This document shows, in pieces, positions 9,226 to 20,290 of a stretch of 64,000 nucleotides of DNA (the first letter of the stretch is position 1; each line of letters opens with the position of its first letter). The notes under the pieces were generated by a model. That model was not told the DNA's origin. It saw nothing but the letters and a program-made list of their open reading frames with translations, and searched no databases. The DNA lies in NCBI GenBank assembly GCA_905147135.1, contig LR990048.1:20382563-20446562 (forward strand). Reading direction: 5' to 3'. Origin of the DNA: Blastobasis lacticolella (taxonomy: Eukaryota > Arthropoda > Insecta > Lepidoptera > Blastobasidae). The translations under genes were made by a program, and so were the position numbers.

Positions 9226-9868
9226 CGGGCCCTTAAGACAGTCAATTCATAAAAAAAATACTCGATAAAAGGTCGAGAACATTAAGCAATTATTTCCCCA
9301 AAATTTGTTTTTTATTTTTATACCACTAAGGTGGTAAACAAGCTTACGGACTGCCAATAGCAGGATTACATTGCAACTGAGACGTACGTAATCACCATAC
9401 ATAATGGGGTCTCCATGGTAAGCTTGTTACGATTCAAACGGTCTTCAGAGGGAGCATCTGCAAGTAATCTGTCTGGATTGCCTCCATAATAGGTAATGTG
9501 ATCCGTCTTTATTTCGGAGATTAGAGTAAATTAATTATCTACTGTAATGATGTATTGGCCAACAGGTTAACAAGCCCGGCTCGTATAAGGATGATACAAG
9601 TTCGATTCTCATACGGGGCTGAAGTCTTGAATCTATTCTGGATATAATTAATATAGTTAGTGTATATCTCTCCATTATAAGCGACAGTAACCTCACCCTT
9701 TCCATCAGTTAGCTGTTGTTGACCAGCATGTTTATCATTCACGTCATTGACTTGATAATCAATGTCATCATTCGTATCAATAATCGTCAATCACGTAAAA
9801 TAAAAATAACGGTAAATTTTCAATTCAATAATTATCCACCCATGCACTATGTTTAACTGTGAACATTC
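9226..9868. other. Unassigned; possible tRNA-like SINE head
   Basis: 9560-9620 contains aggttaacaagcccggctcg and a degenerate B box (aagttcgattctc), so it may be the head of an old tRNA-derived element. 9320-9430 resembles the accatcaggtgg-type LINE end. Nothing coding. Confidence 0.3.
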
Positions 9869-10100
9869 AAATTACTAAAAAGGTTACAGTTTGGCATTGA
9901 GATATTGCTAAAGTTCTCGCCATTTTACATACTAAAACCGCAGTCTTATAGATTAATTATGATACTTGGAGATATTCGACTTATCACCTTACGACCTTGC
10001 GACAAGTAACGAACTTTAAGACTTCGATTTAATTTTGTATGTAAAATGGGGAGAACTTTATTAATATTACACTATCAAACAGTAACCTTTTTAGTAATTT
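9869..10100. mobile_element. MITE-7, 232-bp inverted-repeat element
   Basis: The left end aaattactaaaaaggttac matches the reverse complement of the right end (aaattactaaaaaggttac at 10100 inward). Further in, agttctcgccattttacata pairs with tatgtaaaatggggagaact. No coding capacity. Target duplication is not clear. Confidence 0.7.
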
Positions 10101-10163
10101 AAATTACCACGATCGTACTGATAACATTATTCATCGTATAACCGGTCAATACTCGGAACAAGA

Positions 10164-10390
10164 ATCATTATCACAGCCCATAACAGTCTACTGCAGGACT
10201 GAGGGCCTCTCCACGAAAGGAGAGGTTTATGCCATAATCTCCACGTTTAGCAGACGGATTCGAGATCGCAGTGTTATAAATATAACAATGGAAAACTATG
10301 GTATTTTGCCTATAAAACATTAGTCGCCTTGTACGACACCCACGAGTGTAAGGGGCTGATTCTATTCTACTCTGCCGGATACCACACAGC
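10164..10390 (-). mobile_element. Family C retroposon copy
   Basis: Minus strand: 5' part ggtgtccggcagagtagaat, middle gggtgtcgtacaaggcgact, 3' part tggagattatggcataaac then a tgatga tail (here at the left). The same order is seen at 11600-11850, 17281-17446, 19751-19994, 30838-31085 and 60551-60690. Confidence 0.75.
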
Positions 10391-10789
10391 GAACAAGAAT
10401 TTACAACCAACCAACAAGAAATAAGAATAGGTACCAACCGTTAACGCAAGTTACTGCGATACAAGTTTTTTTTATCAGCTTTAATTATTAGCAGCGGCGA
10501 CAAAAGCTAAGTTGATACCTTTTATGTTTATGTTAATGGTTTGGGTATATATTGAATCGATTTTAATAATTTCATTTATAAATTTCATCAATTTCCATTT
10601 GTATTCTCACTAGTAGAGATTTTATAAACATAGTTTAACTTAAACAAGATGGAAAGTAAAAGTTACCTAATCAATTGCCACTTACATTCAATTTTAACTG
10701 TAATTATTAACTATGAATTATCTCTGCGTGAGATAATTAGAACACGGTAATATTTGAACAAAATATAATAATAAATAATAATAAATAAT
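10391..10789. other. Unassigned AT-rich stretch
   Basis: Nothing recognised apart from a pair of tatctctg(c/t)..gagataatta motifs at about 10718 and 10885. Confidence 0.35.
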
Positions 10790-10846
10790 CGTGGACAAAT
10801 TCACACACAGCGCCATCTAGCCCCAAAGTAATATATCGAAGCCTAC
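10790..10846 (-). mobile_element. SINE-B, 3' tail fragment
   Basis: gtggacaaattcacacacag then cgccatctagccccaaagta is the reverse of the SINE-B 3' end. The head is missing. Confidence 0.75.
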
Positions 10847-11129
10847 GACTATCATCATCAAATCAAGTAAATAATGTGTCTGATATATCTCTGTACGAGA
10901 TAATTATGTGCTATTGTTTGATTAATTTCAACGAAAGGTGACTACTTTTCATCAGGTGGCCCGCTTGGTTGTCTGCCTATCGTATGACATTAAAACAAAT
11001 TGCTGTAAGCTTTATAGCTGGTTTGCCTCCTAAAACCGTTGACGAAACGAGTTTGAGCAACGGCTTCCGCTGTGTGACCCTGAGCGTTGAACAGTTTTGG
11101 GAGCCGATTGACTTTGATGGTGTCTTTTT

Positions 11130-11535
11130 ATTATTAATAAATCTTCTTTATTTCAGGCAAAGTAACGAATTATACCCATATCACAAATTAATAATAAAAA
11201 ATATAACAATAAAATTTACGTCTAAATGGCTTTAAGTCATGCTTAAGTCTTAATAATAATTTTTAGTCTTCACATCGTCATTTCTTATTTTTAGCGTGAT
11301 GCACGTGGACCCATTGTTTGAAGATGGAGCAGTCCATGCACTCTGTCAAGGATGCCAGGATGTCATTCTTGGACGACCGTAACCGATTCCAAAATCCCGC
11401 GATACGGGATCTAAAGACCCCGAAGAAGTCGGCGACCCCTGCCACGGCAAACATGTGAGACGCACTGCAGAAACGAGGCAGCTTCATAAGGATACGATAT
11501 GCGTCATAATATTGTATCCTAATGACACTCATTGC
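11130..11535 (-). pseudogene. LINE ORF2 C-terminus plus 3' UTR
   Basis: The minus-strand frame 11530-11278 contains YDAYRILMKLPRFCSASHMF and then AGFWNRLRSS. The Y-N/Y-D-A-Y-R-x-L-x-x-L-P-R-x-C-S-A-S-x-M-F block is a hallmark of the C-terminal region of a group of insect and vertebrate non-LTR retrotransposons. The stop is followed (leftward) by an AT-rich 3' UTR ending near a (TTTAT)-type tail at about 11130. The copy is 5'-truncated, with no reverse transcriptase core. Confidence 0.68.
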
Positions 11536-11599
11536 TCTGCTTATTATATTGATGGATTTACAACCTACTGCTCATGATGATAAAGATCTACGCTTAGCT

Positions 11600-11850
11600 T
11601 CATCATCACCCGTAATAGTCCACTGCAGGACTTAGAGCCTCTCCCACGAAAAGGGCGGTTATTGCCATAATCTCCACGCTCGGCAGGCGGGTTGGAAATC
11701 ACAGTGTTTAAATTTAACAATGGAAAATGCTTGCCAATTTTCCAGACTACGGAGACTCTTGATCTTTTGCCCCGAAAACATTAGTCGCCTTGTACGACAC
11801 CCATGAGTGTAAGGGGTTGGTGCTATTCTACTCTGCCGGACACCACACGG
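11600..11850 (-). mobile_element. Family C retroposon copy
   Basis: Nearly complete: catcatcac tail at the left, ctccacgctcggcaggcggg, ccagactacggagactcttg, then acacccatgagtgtaaggg and the 5' end at the right, ctctgccggacaccacacgg. Confidence 0.8.
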
Positions 11851-11864
11851 CCACGACCGACCAC

Positions 11865-11897
11865 GACCTAATGACCTTACCCTAAGGTCATTAGGTC
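11865..11897. repeat. Perfect 15-bp hairpin
   Basis: gacctaatgacctta / taaggtcattaggtc with a ccc loop, every base paired. It sits immediately outside the 5' end of the family C copy. It could be a cruciform-forming site or the footprint of a fold-back rearrangement. Confidence 0.9.
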
Positions 11898-12199
11898 AAG
11901 GGTCGTAGCGACCGAGAAAAGTGCAATCACAATCCTGTTCAATACAATTACGATAACAATACGATATTGCCACTATCTATCATTCATGACCCGCGTTGAT
12001 TACACCCACACCGGCCACAATGGGCAATAATAACGGTTGTTATATCCAAAACCTATTTGGTGAGCACAATGTGATTCTGGCTTATGGCTCGCAGATGAGA
12101 GTATCACAATGTCAGAGCAATGTTCAGGTTTAATGGGTGTTCAGATCTATTGATGTACGATTAGTTGTTTGTCCGGAATAGCGGGTAAATAACTAGATA

Positions 12200-12536
12200 G
12201 GGGCGGTGGTGGTCGAATGGTTAAGTGGAGAGGTATCGGGTTTGAATCCCACTGCGGCCATGTAGAAATGACACTTTTCTGAGTTATGTACATTAGTTGA
12301 ATGCTACGGCTCTTACGGTGAAGGAAATCATCGTGATACAACCTGCCCATACGGACGACGGAATGTGTAACTATGATCCAATCTGGTCAGGATCACGTAG
12401 CAGGATCATGGAGGTCAGACGGCAGTCGCTCCACTGTAATTACCTGATTCGCCAAATCCAGGATCATGGTCATGGCGGACCCCGGTCACTCCCGTGCGAC
12501 AGCACAACCGGGACATTAACGCCAGAGATGAATCAA
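12200..12536 (+). mobile_element. SINE-A, full length, plus strand
   Basis: tRNA-like head with tggtcgaatggttaag (A box) and gggtttgaatcccac (B box), then the SINE-A body through ttacctgattcgccaaatcc and the acattaacgccagagatga end. Confidence 0.88.
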
Positions 12537-13857
12537 GTTGTCTGAATCGTAATGAAAACATTAGTCTTAATTAAATATTAAAAGCCGCGATACATTTTCG
12601 CAGATTAGGACCTGATGGTAAACGCCGTTATCTACGTACCCGTATATCATCGGCCGCATCGTCACTTATCAACAGGCGCCTGTCTTGTTTAATATATAAA
12701 AAAACATTTCTTAAACCAAAAGACCAGATAGGTCATTGCAAGGACGATGAAACGCTCTAAGCTCTTGCTATCTTATCCATCAAATCTCCTCCAACCTATT
12801 TCAACACAGCTCAAAACAGAAGCTTATTGGGATTAATCTTCATAAATCGACCTTTTAATCTCATCCAGCTTTCAATTAGCAACGTAATTAAATTGCCGTA
12901 TCAAAAACACGTTTATACAAAGAGAAAACGGGGCCAAGGAAAAATTGCGAGGTACTGCTGTCGACTAGACAAAGCGTCTTAGAAAATGAGTGAAAAGGAG
13001 CTCCCTGCGTTAATAAGGAAAAATTACGAGCGCCTCCAAAGCCCTTGGTACCTGTATAGTGTCTGTGATTAATCAGCTTTTAAATGAATCAGCTGGGTAT
13101 TCTAAAATTGGATGGTTTACGTTGCATTTTATGCCTTGGTATCTCTATACAACTTTAGAGAAGGCCTTTTCATAATATGTGTAGTGAAAGTGTAGTGAAT
13201 AACCACAAAAGTCTTAAAACCTATAGGCCTTTTCATGTTATATGATCGCCATCTCAGCCTTAGGAAAAAGAAAGTATCTTTATTCGACGAGACGATAGAC
13301 GTATGATGTCCATAGTTGGATATAGACCACATGCTGCCGTTGGACTACACATGGGGCATACTGAAAGTTTCTGAAAACCTCTATTTATAATAAAAAACAG
13401 TAATAACGGCTTTCGAAAATGCAAATCTCTAAGAGAGAGTATGAACAATATATTTTATGCCATAAATACCAAATCAAAAACGTCGATGTTCACGTCAAAT
13501 ACTAGAAGTAAACATAAACTGCTTCTCATTTTCAAAAATCATTTGTAGATTGAAGCTTCACATTTTTCAATAAATTTCCTGACGAAGTAATTTTATTACC
13601 AATAAATATTAATAACATACCTAATGTTGCAGGGCCTACTACAGATTCGATGATTACATGATAGGTCAACAGCATGGTCTGACTTAAGTAGTCGCCAGCC
13701 TAGCAAAAAAAATTATAATTTCATATTATTATTATTAATTCTACTTTATTGTTAATTTTACAATACTATGTTTTCGCACAATACGTGTATTTTCTACCTA
13801 CTCTACCTACTTTCTAAATCTCGGAATCACTTCATAATAGCTAATTTACGGAACCTT
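12537..13857. other. Unassigned; one LINE 3'-end fragment
   Basis: 12640-12710 carries the catcggccgcatcgtcactt LINE 3' motif. 13160-13240 has two ggccttttcat motifs 57 bp apart. The remainder (for example 12890-13020) is moderately GC and not obviously repetitive in the window, so it may be single-copy host DNA. No coding region recognised. Confidence 0.35.
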
Positions 13858-14130
13858 CTACCCAGCAATGCTCATCGACCAATCATTAACCGAATCACCC
13901 CCAATCAGCCACAATAAATTATGCATCACCGAACTAAGTAGGGAAATCCCTGTTCCAAATGCCCCGATACTGTCCCAAACGCCCCAAAATAGTTCTAAAT
14001 GGCCCTGGCCAAGTCGCAACGGCGCGGTGTCAAGGCCACCCGTCCCGAATGCAAATATTGACGGAGCGATCCGTTGTTTTGCGACGGACCGGGGACACTC
14101 ATAAATTCGTACCCGGACGTCTCTCATATT
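13858..14130. other. GC-richer single-copy-looking block, no gene recognised
   Basis: Three overlapping open frames (two plus, one minus) span this block, none with a recognisable domain. Openness in several frames reflects base composition rather than coding. It does not recur elsewhere in the window. Confidence 0.4.
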
Positions 14131-14739
14131 TATATAGCTGGGTTAGGGGACTTGCTCATAAGTAGTGAAATCTGCATGAGTAGTAATGTTGGGTAGGACA
14201 TGATGATTGTGCGGATACTTTGATTTAGTTACCTACATAAGGAACCACTAGATTATGCCATCAGAAGCACATTTTTTCTAATAAAAAATTTATTAATTAT
14301 TTTTAAAACATAATGCCGACATGTGAACCGATCCTAAAAATTACCTTTGTTTCCTCTCGGAAAGATTTTACACGCACACTCACACCACCAATCATTAACA
14401 CAACACAATCACATTAACAGATCACATCATCACACACTGTGCTCCATGCAAATAATATTTTTTCTAATTTTCTTTGGATAGGTAGATTAACGTCGACTTG
14501 TTTTTTTTTTATTCTTCTCCTACCCTTATTTGTTTACAATTTTAAGTAATATAATAGAAGTCTGTAATTGGCCTATGATAAAGTAATGATGTTTCGTTTA
14601 ACATTTTTGTAACTAAGCTGTTGACTTAAGGTGTAATAAAAAAAAAAAGGCGCTGGTGTTGTAATTGAAGATAGTTGGCAGAAAGAATCTCATGAGAAAT
14701 TAGTAGTAACGTATCTGTATTTTTGATGCCTGCAATCTA
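14131..14739. other. Unassigned AT-rich stretch
   Basis: Poly-T at about 14500-14511 and poly-A at about 14639-14648. No gene or repeat family recognised. Confidence 0.35.
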
Positions 14740-14825
14740 AATGCATGAATCGTAGGTTATGGGCGACAGTTACCGCTTACCATCAGGTGGGCTGTCTGAT
14801 CGTTTGTCACTGCGTAGATTATAAA
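14740..14825 (+). repeat. Dispersed family J, 3' fragment
   Basis: tgcatgaatcgtaggttatg, ggcgacagttaccgcttacc and atcaggtgggctgtctgatc. It is a 5'-truncated insertion directly upstream of LINE reverse-transcriptase sequence. Confidence 0.55.
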
Positions 14826-15287
14826 AATATAAGTTTTGTGTTAGCTTGGTCTTACAAACCCAAAGTTGGAGAGAAGGAAGCACAGTGCACTGAAAACCGG
14901 CACGGATGTCCAGTGCTCAGTCCTACTGAAAATACCATGTTCCTTTCCCCAGTAGACTACGGTGAGATACACAAGATTATTAAAGGCTTTAAAGCTAAAA
15001 ATAGTTACGGTATAGACGAGCTCTCGCCTTCTGTAATTAAGCAGTGCGCTGACGTAATTACGTTACCTCTCACACTTTTAATAAACCAGTCTTTTGAAAG
15101 TGGTATTTTTCTAATAAAGCTATAATAAGACCAATTTACAAGAAAAATTCAAAAACGCATCCATCTAATTACCGTCCAATTGCTTTATTACCAACAATTT
15201 CGAAAATCTACGAAAGAGCGATGTACAACCGCGTTTACACTTTTTGTCTGAAACAGGGATTTGTTTGAATTTTTTAATGAGAAAAAT
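14826..15287 (+). pseudogene. LINE reverse transcriptase, N-terminal part (Jockey/CR1-like)
   Basis: The first frame includes EIHKIIKGFKAKNSYGIDEL and SPSVIKQCAD, the region before RT motif 1 in Jockey/CR1-group LINEs (K-x-x-G-x-D-x-(I/L)-x). Near 15115 the frame shifts and continues AIIRPIYKKNSKTHPSNYRP followed by IALLPTISKIYE, the well-known (I/P)-x-x-K-x-x-x-x-x-x-x-(S/N)-Y-R-P-I-(S/A)-L-L-(P/N) block. It then breaks off after about KQGF. It lacks the FADD catalytic region, so it is a dead fragment. A more complete C-terminal RT part of possibly the same group lies at 62818-63728. Confidence 0.82.
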
Positions 15288-15675
15288 TTATATCAATGAC
15301 TTATTTTGTATTAAGGCTCTATATCTGTACTTGTTATGACTTAGAATATAATTTTTCTAATGATTTTTATCGGTTATTGACATTCAATTTAATAAGAACT
15401 GATTGTTGACATGTACATAAATTTGATAAGGTGAAATTTAACTTAATTTTATTTAAATAATTGACATATTCTCATTTTTGACATATCGCTAATTGATTAA
15501 CTAATTAATTTGTTATTAATGAACATGTAATAATTTATTCCATATGGAATCTAGATTTAATTGTTAAGATAATTTTGATTTCTATATTTTTTATTATTTT
15601 GCAGTGCCTATCTTGTGCATCTATAGTGCATATCTTGATTAATAAACATATCAACACTTTGAGGGGTTAAATCCG

Positions 15676-15896
15676 TAGGATAATTACGAAACTCCGTTGC
15701 CAACATTTCCCTGATTTCTATGATTGAAATTGTTACTTTTGCGATTACCTATGATTTATTAAATGGTTTCCGTTTATTGCAATGACACTTTTCAGCAATT
15801 GACCTCATGAAATATATGATTGGGAATCGCAAAAGTAACAATTTCAATAATTGAAATCAGAGAATTGTTGGCAACAGCGTTACATAATTAGCCTAC
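15676..15896. mobile_element. MITE-6, about 220 bp with ~80-bp inverted arms
   Basis: Left arm gtaggataattacgaaactc, then gttgccaac and gaaattgttacttttgcgat. The right arm reverse-complements to gtaggctaattatgtaacgc, gttgccaac and gaaattgttacttttgcgat. No coding capacity. Confidence 0.78.
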
Positions 15897-16394
15897 TGAT
15901 CAGTGGATGCAAAGTTCAAGAAAAAAATCCATGAAAAAATACAACATATTTCCCGAGTCGATTCACAGAGCAGACTCGGCCTTGGAAACATTTCGACGTT
16001 CATTTAAAGAAATATGTTCACGAGCATTACGCGGAGTACCTAAATAAAGAGAGAACCGCTAAGTCTCATTATGAGCCACGACAATGAGGCATCCAGTTTC
16101 GTCGAGTAGAATTTAATAAAGACAGGGAATTATTTGCGTGGAACAATCCTGAATTGCCTTATTTAAGGCTGGCTAGAAATGCGACGTAAGGCGTTGGCAT
16201 TGATTCTCCTTTGATAGCCTCCGAGTGCCAGTTTTTTCAATTAGAAAATCTGTTGGTCGTCGAGTGGGCCAGGAGAATGATGTTTTAGAGTATCTGATCA
16301 TTTGGACCGAATGACGCTCTGTAAGTTATCGTTGTTAGAATTCTACCTACCTTCCGATTAATCTTCCTTCTTAAATAATTCTTCCTTCATAGAG
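15897..16394. other. Unassigned stretch
   Basis: No repeat seen elsewhere in the window and no coding region recognised. Possibly host single-copy DNA. Confidence 0.35.
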
Positions 16395-16575
16395 AGTGGG
16401 CGCGCGTGAGTTCATGTCCGTCGGGCGCGACCGTTTAAATAATTCGAGTAGCAATTATTGAAGGCTCGATATATTGCCATTTTACTCGGTTGCGGTTTGA
16501 GCGAGTGAGTAGGGGATATATAATTCGTTCGAGTTAGGCGGTCGGTTCCGATGGATATGAACTCGCGTGCGCTCT
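16395..16575. mobile_element. MITE-8 copy 1
   Basis: Left cgcgcgtgagttcatgtccg pairs with the reverse complement of right ccgatggatatgaactcgcg. A second copy lies at 48665-48790. Confidence 0.68.
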
Positions 16576-16629
16576 GTAGGTACTAAAGAAAAGCTAAACC
16601 TCTGTGGATTTCACTATTTTCACTTCGTT

Positions 16630-16735
16630 TTCAGCATCATCATTATCATCATCATTTCAGCCGTAAGACGTTCACTGATGAACATAGGGCTCCATCCAAG
16701 TTTTCCACACTGATCGATTCTCTACCGTTTCTGGC
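16630..16735 (-). repeat. RTE-like LINE fragment (same family as 28250-28470)
   Basis: tttcagccgtaagacgttca, gatgaacatagggctccat and ttttccacactgatcgattc match the 3' coding end of the LINE at 28250-28470. It is preceded by an (ATC)n tail. Confidence 0.6.
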
Positions 16736-17280
16736 TTACAAAGGGAGAAAACCGCATCGGGAGTTACGATGCCTTAGGAAAATACACAAAGCCACAGATA
16801 TACAGATATACACGTCAAACATAAAACACTCTTGTTTTCCTCGGTCTAAAAAAATCGAAGAAGAAAAGTAAATCAATAGTTCCATGACACATAACTTAAC
16901 CCAAACAAGTGCACCATCCCCCTAACTCGGGTCGAAGCGGTTTATATTTGACATCCAAACGGCTTCTGTCCCGGAACGGTCTACAAACAGTCTGTCGCCC
17001 TCTTATCAACTGCTGGCTACGAATGATAGATGGATGTACCGGCCGTGTCCTACCTATGTCAGTTGGTACATTGGTCGTTTTGGATGTACATTATAGGCTG
17101 CACCGTACGAATATACGATTAGGAACAGTGTGATTTGAAACGGGAAACAATTGGTATGTAGCGCACATAATGATGACTTCTTGCATAGACTACTTACGCA
17201 GTGTACAAAAAAGTCTTGATACAGTTTGACGATTCAGATTTTAAAGTAAACTCAAAGTTCAAGTCCAAGTCCACAACTTG
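16736..17280. other. Unassigned stretch
   Basis: No gene or repeat recognised. Confidence 0.3.
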
Positions 17281-17446
17281 CCATCGCAGGGTTATAAATA
17301 CCTATAACTATAGAAAATTCTGTTGCCGATTTTCTAGCCTACGGAGACTCTAGATCTTTTGCCTCGAAAACATTGATCGCCTTGTACCACACTTACAAGT
17401 GTAAAGGAGTTGGTGCTATTCTACTCTGCTAGACACCGTACGGCCT
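17281..17446 (-). mobile_element. Family C retroposon, partial
   Basis: atcgcagggttataaat, tctagcctacggagactcta, aacattgatcgccttgtacc and ctctgctagacaccgtacgg follow family C order. The (GAT)n-tail end is missing. Confidence 0.65.
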
Positions 17447-17564
17447 AGGGAAAATCATAAACGTCCTTGGCGTAAATGTGCGAAATTGGAAAGGCCAAGC
17501 CTTAGGCTGTAGGTAAAGAAGAAGTAAGTAAAAACGGGATGCGTGGTACTTTATAATGTGTACG

Positions 17565-17735
17565 GCTAAGGAATGGAACACGTTGCCTGCGAGTGTGTTC
17601 TCTCGCCTCCGGACGCCTTCAAGGCTGAAGTAGATAGGGTGTTCCTAGACAGGAATGCTCCATCTTCGGTCATCGTCACTTGCTACCAGGTGACATGATC
17701 AAATGCCTGGCTAGTCTAGTATAAAAAAAAGTAAT
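17565..17735 (+). pseudogene. LINE ORF2 C-terminal fragment and 3' end
   Basis: The frame from 17565 reads AKEWNTLPASVFSRL, the (A/S)-x-x-W-N-x-L-P-x-x-V-F block near the end of many Jockey/CR1-type ORF2 proteins. A stop follows within 23 codons. The 3' end includes gtcacttgctaccaggtga and caaatgcctggctagtctag, then a poly-A-like run. Confidence 0.65.
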
Positions 17736-18084
17736 GCTGGTATAAGAATTACATAATTGTTTGACTGCAAACGAAGGTTTTAGACGAGATGGCTTGAAGA
17801 GAAGAGTCGCTCTGTCACCTGCTTTGCAGTGTCGCGCCGTGAACAGGCGCCATAGCAGCAATTGCCTACCGGTTTCCATCAGATGGGCTTGCTTTTGTAA
17901 CACGTTTTACAGGACTGCTTTTTTGTTGCCTAGAACAAACACCTGAACCAGGTGACCTGAATGAAAGAGGTCACGGTATCTTTTTTTCTAAATGAAAACC
18001 AAGCGTCTGGCACAAAGACTTTTTATACCAATCTACTTTTTCTATGTCCATTGAAAATATAACACAATGTTCAACGAAACCGGT
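17736..18084. other. Unassigned; possible LINE-end fragment
   Basis: 17860-17900 (ggtttccatcagatgggctt) resembles the accatcaggtgg LINE end. Nothing else recognised. Confidence 0.3.
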
Positions 18085-18212
18085 TAAAGTGGCACAAGCT
18101 TATCTGATCGTAACGGCGTCGCTGTTGTTGAGAACAAAATGACATTTCAAATTGGCGACATTTAGTTCTAGTTTTTGCCACCGGGTGAAATAAGTTTGTG
18201 GCATTGTAACAG
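18085..18212 (-). mobile_element. MITE-4, diverged copy
   Basis: The reverse strand gives ccggtggcaaaaactagaac then taaatgtcgcc and tttgaaatgtcattttg, the core shared with 31111-31300 and 51251-52406. Confidence 0.6.
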
Positions 18213-18645
18213 TCGATAACCATTCGTTTCATCCGGCCAGTGTTTGATTTCACCGATTCGCCACCGCGGTGTCTAAAAATGAATCATGAAAACGTGTGTT
18301 TTATCGCGAACAGCGGTCGCTGAAACTATGAAAAACGACGTCCGCCCACCTCGGGAACTAAAATAAAATGCGGCAGATAAAATTTTCCATTCTCCACTTT
18401 TTAGTCTAATTTTAAGTTATGTGCTCGGACGAATTCACACAGCCTTAATTAATTAACTTTGAATTTAAATTAACTAGCCTTGGTTTTCACCTACGCGCAG
18501 TTCCGACCACTGTACATATTCACCTTTTCCGGATCCTATCGTTTTTCCTTGGAAAAGTCTTACCTTATTACACTCGAGAACTTGCCGTAGGCAATCAGAC
18601 GATAATTCTGCAGACGGGTTGGAAAACTCGGTGCAATAAAATAAT
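18213..18645. other. Unassigned stretch
   Basis: No gene or repeat recognised. Possible host single-copy DNA. Confidence 0.3.
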
Positions 18646-18965
18646 CTTAGCGTCAATATCCCGCTGGGCTCTCGCGTTCGAGGTCCCTTAATCATATCCA
18701 TGATCCAGGATTTGGCAGTTCAGGTAACCATAGTAAAGTGACTGACTTCCGTGACCATGTTAATACACGAACCTGACCAGATCGTATCACGGTTACACAT
18801 TCAGTCGCCTGAATGTGCAGGTTTCCTCAAAATGTTTTCCTTTACCGTAAGAGCATCGGTTAGTGTTCAGATAATGCACAAACTCAGAAAAGTCATTGGT
18901 ACATGGCGATACTTGTGGTCCAAATTGGCACCTCTCGCTTAACAGTCGGACCCTAGACTATTACC
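18646..18965 (-). mobile_element. SINE-A, diverged
   Basis: atcttagcgtcaatatcccg at the left, catgatccaggatttggcag, aatgtgcaggtttcctca and gtacatggcg at the right. The tRNA-like head is degraded (no intact B box), so it is an old copy. Confidence 0.8.
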
Positions 18966-19204
18966 ACGCTTAGTTACCACGCTTACCGAGTGTGAAGCAT
19001 CGAAATTAGAAGAATATTATGGTATCTGTACATATTGGAAGCTAATGTGGATCGCTAGTAAAACAACAATTTTTATCACCACCACACGCACACCATATAT
19101 TAAAGTTCCATCTGTTCAACGTGGACGGGTGGCCGTCATCTACCTTACGCTTTTAATTTATTGTGTTGATATTCGGCACTGTACGTCGATAATTTGTGGC
19201 CATA

Positions 19205-19490
19205 GAATAAGAATAAGAAATATGGATTTACACAAACAGAAGCACCACAACACAAAAATATAAATAACGCAATTTGGACAACACGACATTGTATTACATA
19301 CCTATATGCAAAGAAAAAGAATACAATAATTAACAAAAGTGCATAAAAGCAAAAGCAAATTAAAGCTAGCACAGTGTCGATGCTTATGCTAGTAAGTAAG
19401 TGGTGTGTATGAGTGGTGTAATGCATGTGTAAAAGGGACCTCCGCATTTTTCCCCGTACCAAACGAAACGCTGGTTTTCAGTGGGACCCG
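19205..19490 (-). mobile_element. Family G retroposon copy
   Basis: Minus strand: catgcattacaccactcata, cgacactgtgctagctttaa, ttgtgttgtggtgcttctgt, ending in a (TTATTC)n tail (agaataagaataag on the plus strand). A second copy, nested in a SINE-A, is at 58099-58331. Confidence 0.7.
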
Positions 19491-19624
19491 CTGAGTGAGG
19501 TAAAGACGAAAGTGTGTAATAAATAAACAGATATTCTTATAATACATAAACTAAAACGTTGTTGTGTAATGTGTGTGATGTATAGTGTAGTTGTCATAAT
19601 TAAACGAAAATTAAAAATGTCGAA

Positions 19625-20290
19625 AGAGTTCGGGAAAATTATTGTATTTTATTGATTCTATCTCTGGAAAATGACTGCAACCTGTAGACGACCGACGGAA
19701 GCGCAACCGTACGCCGATGCTCGAGGCTCTGCAGCTTAGCTTCAATCAATCATCATCACAGCCCGTAACAGTCCACTGCAGGACTTAGGGCCTCTCTCAC
19801 GAAAGGGGAGGTTATTGCCATAATCTCCACGCTTGGCAGGCGGGTTGGAGATCGCAGTGTTTAAATATAACAATGGGAAATGCTGCTGCCCATTTTCCAG
19901 ACTACGGAGACTCTTGATCTTTTGCCTCGATAACATTAGTCGCCTTGTACGACACCCATTAGTGTAAGGGGTTGGTGCTATTCTACTCTGCTTTAATCAA
20001 TGCGGGTCAGAAATTATTTTCTTTGCGAGTTTTTCCACCGAATCCAAAGCGGCTAGTTGGTATTTCACTGATCCAATGCAGACGTGGTAGCAGTACTCCA
20101 TGCAGGATCGGACTTGTTCGTGATATAACTAAAGCAACTGGTTTAAAGTGAAGGTAGTAGCCAGACCTTCAGCAGGATACCAAGTTTCTTGGCTGCATTC
20201 TTACTGTCCAAGGTTGAGATTAAGCTTGACGGCAGAAATAAGGCGGTACTACCCAGACAGACTCAGGCTCCTCTCAGGCTGTCAGTCCGC
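19625..20290 (-). pseudogene. LINE ORF2 C-terminal region, interrupted by a family C insertion
   Basis: On the minus strand, 20230-20000 contains KNAAKKLGILLK and then SCMEYCYHVCIGSVKYQLAA followed by LDSVEKLAKKII. The x-x-K-L-G-x-L, (R/K)-x-x-(M/L)-E-Y-C-x-H-x-(W/C) and L-D-x-(V/I)-(E/Q)-(R/K)-x-A blocks are diagnostic of the region just after the reverse transcriptase in many insect LINEs. Beyond the insertion, 19743-19680 continues LIEAKLQSLEHRRTVALPSV, the following L-x-x-L-x-x-R-R-x-V block, in a frame shifted by one. No full-length frame remains. Confidence 0.78.
19751..19994 (-). mobile_element. Family C retroposon inserted in a LINE
   Basis: Complete 3' part with a catcatcac tail at the left, truncated 5' end (ctactctgcttt) at the right, flanked by aatcaat at 19744-19750 and 19995-20001. 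The flanking LINE reading frame continues on both sides, so the insertion boundary is well supported. Confidence 0.82.
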
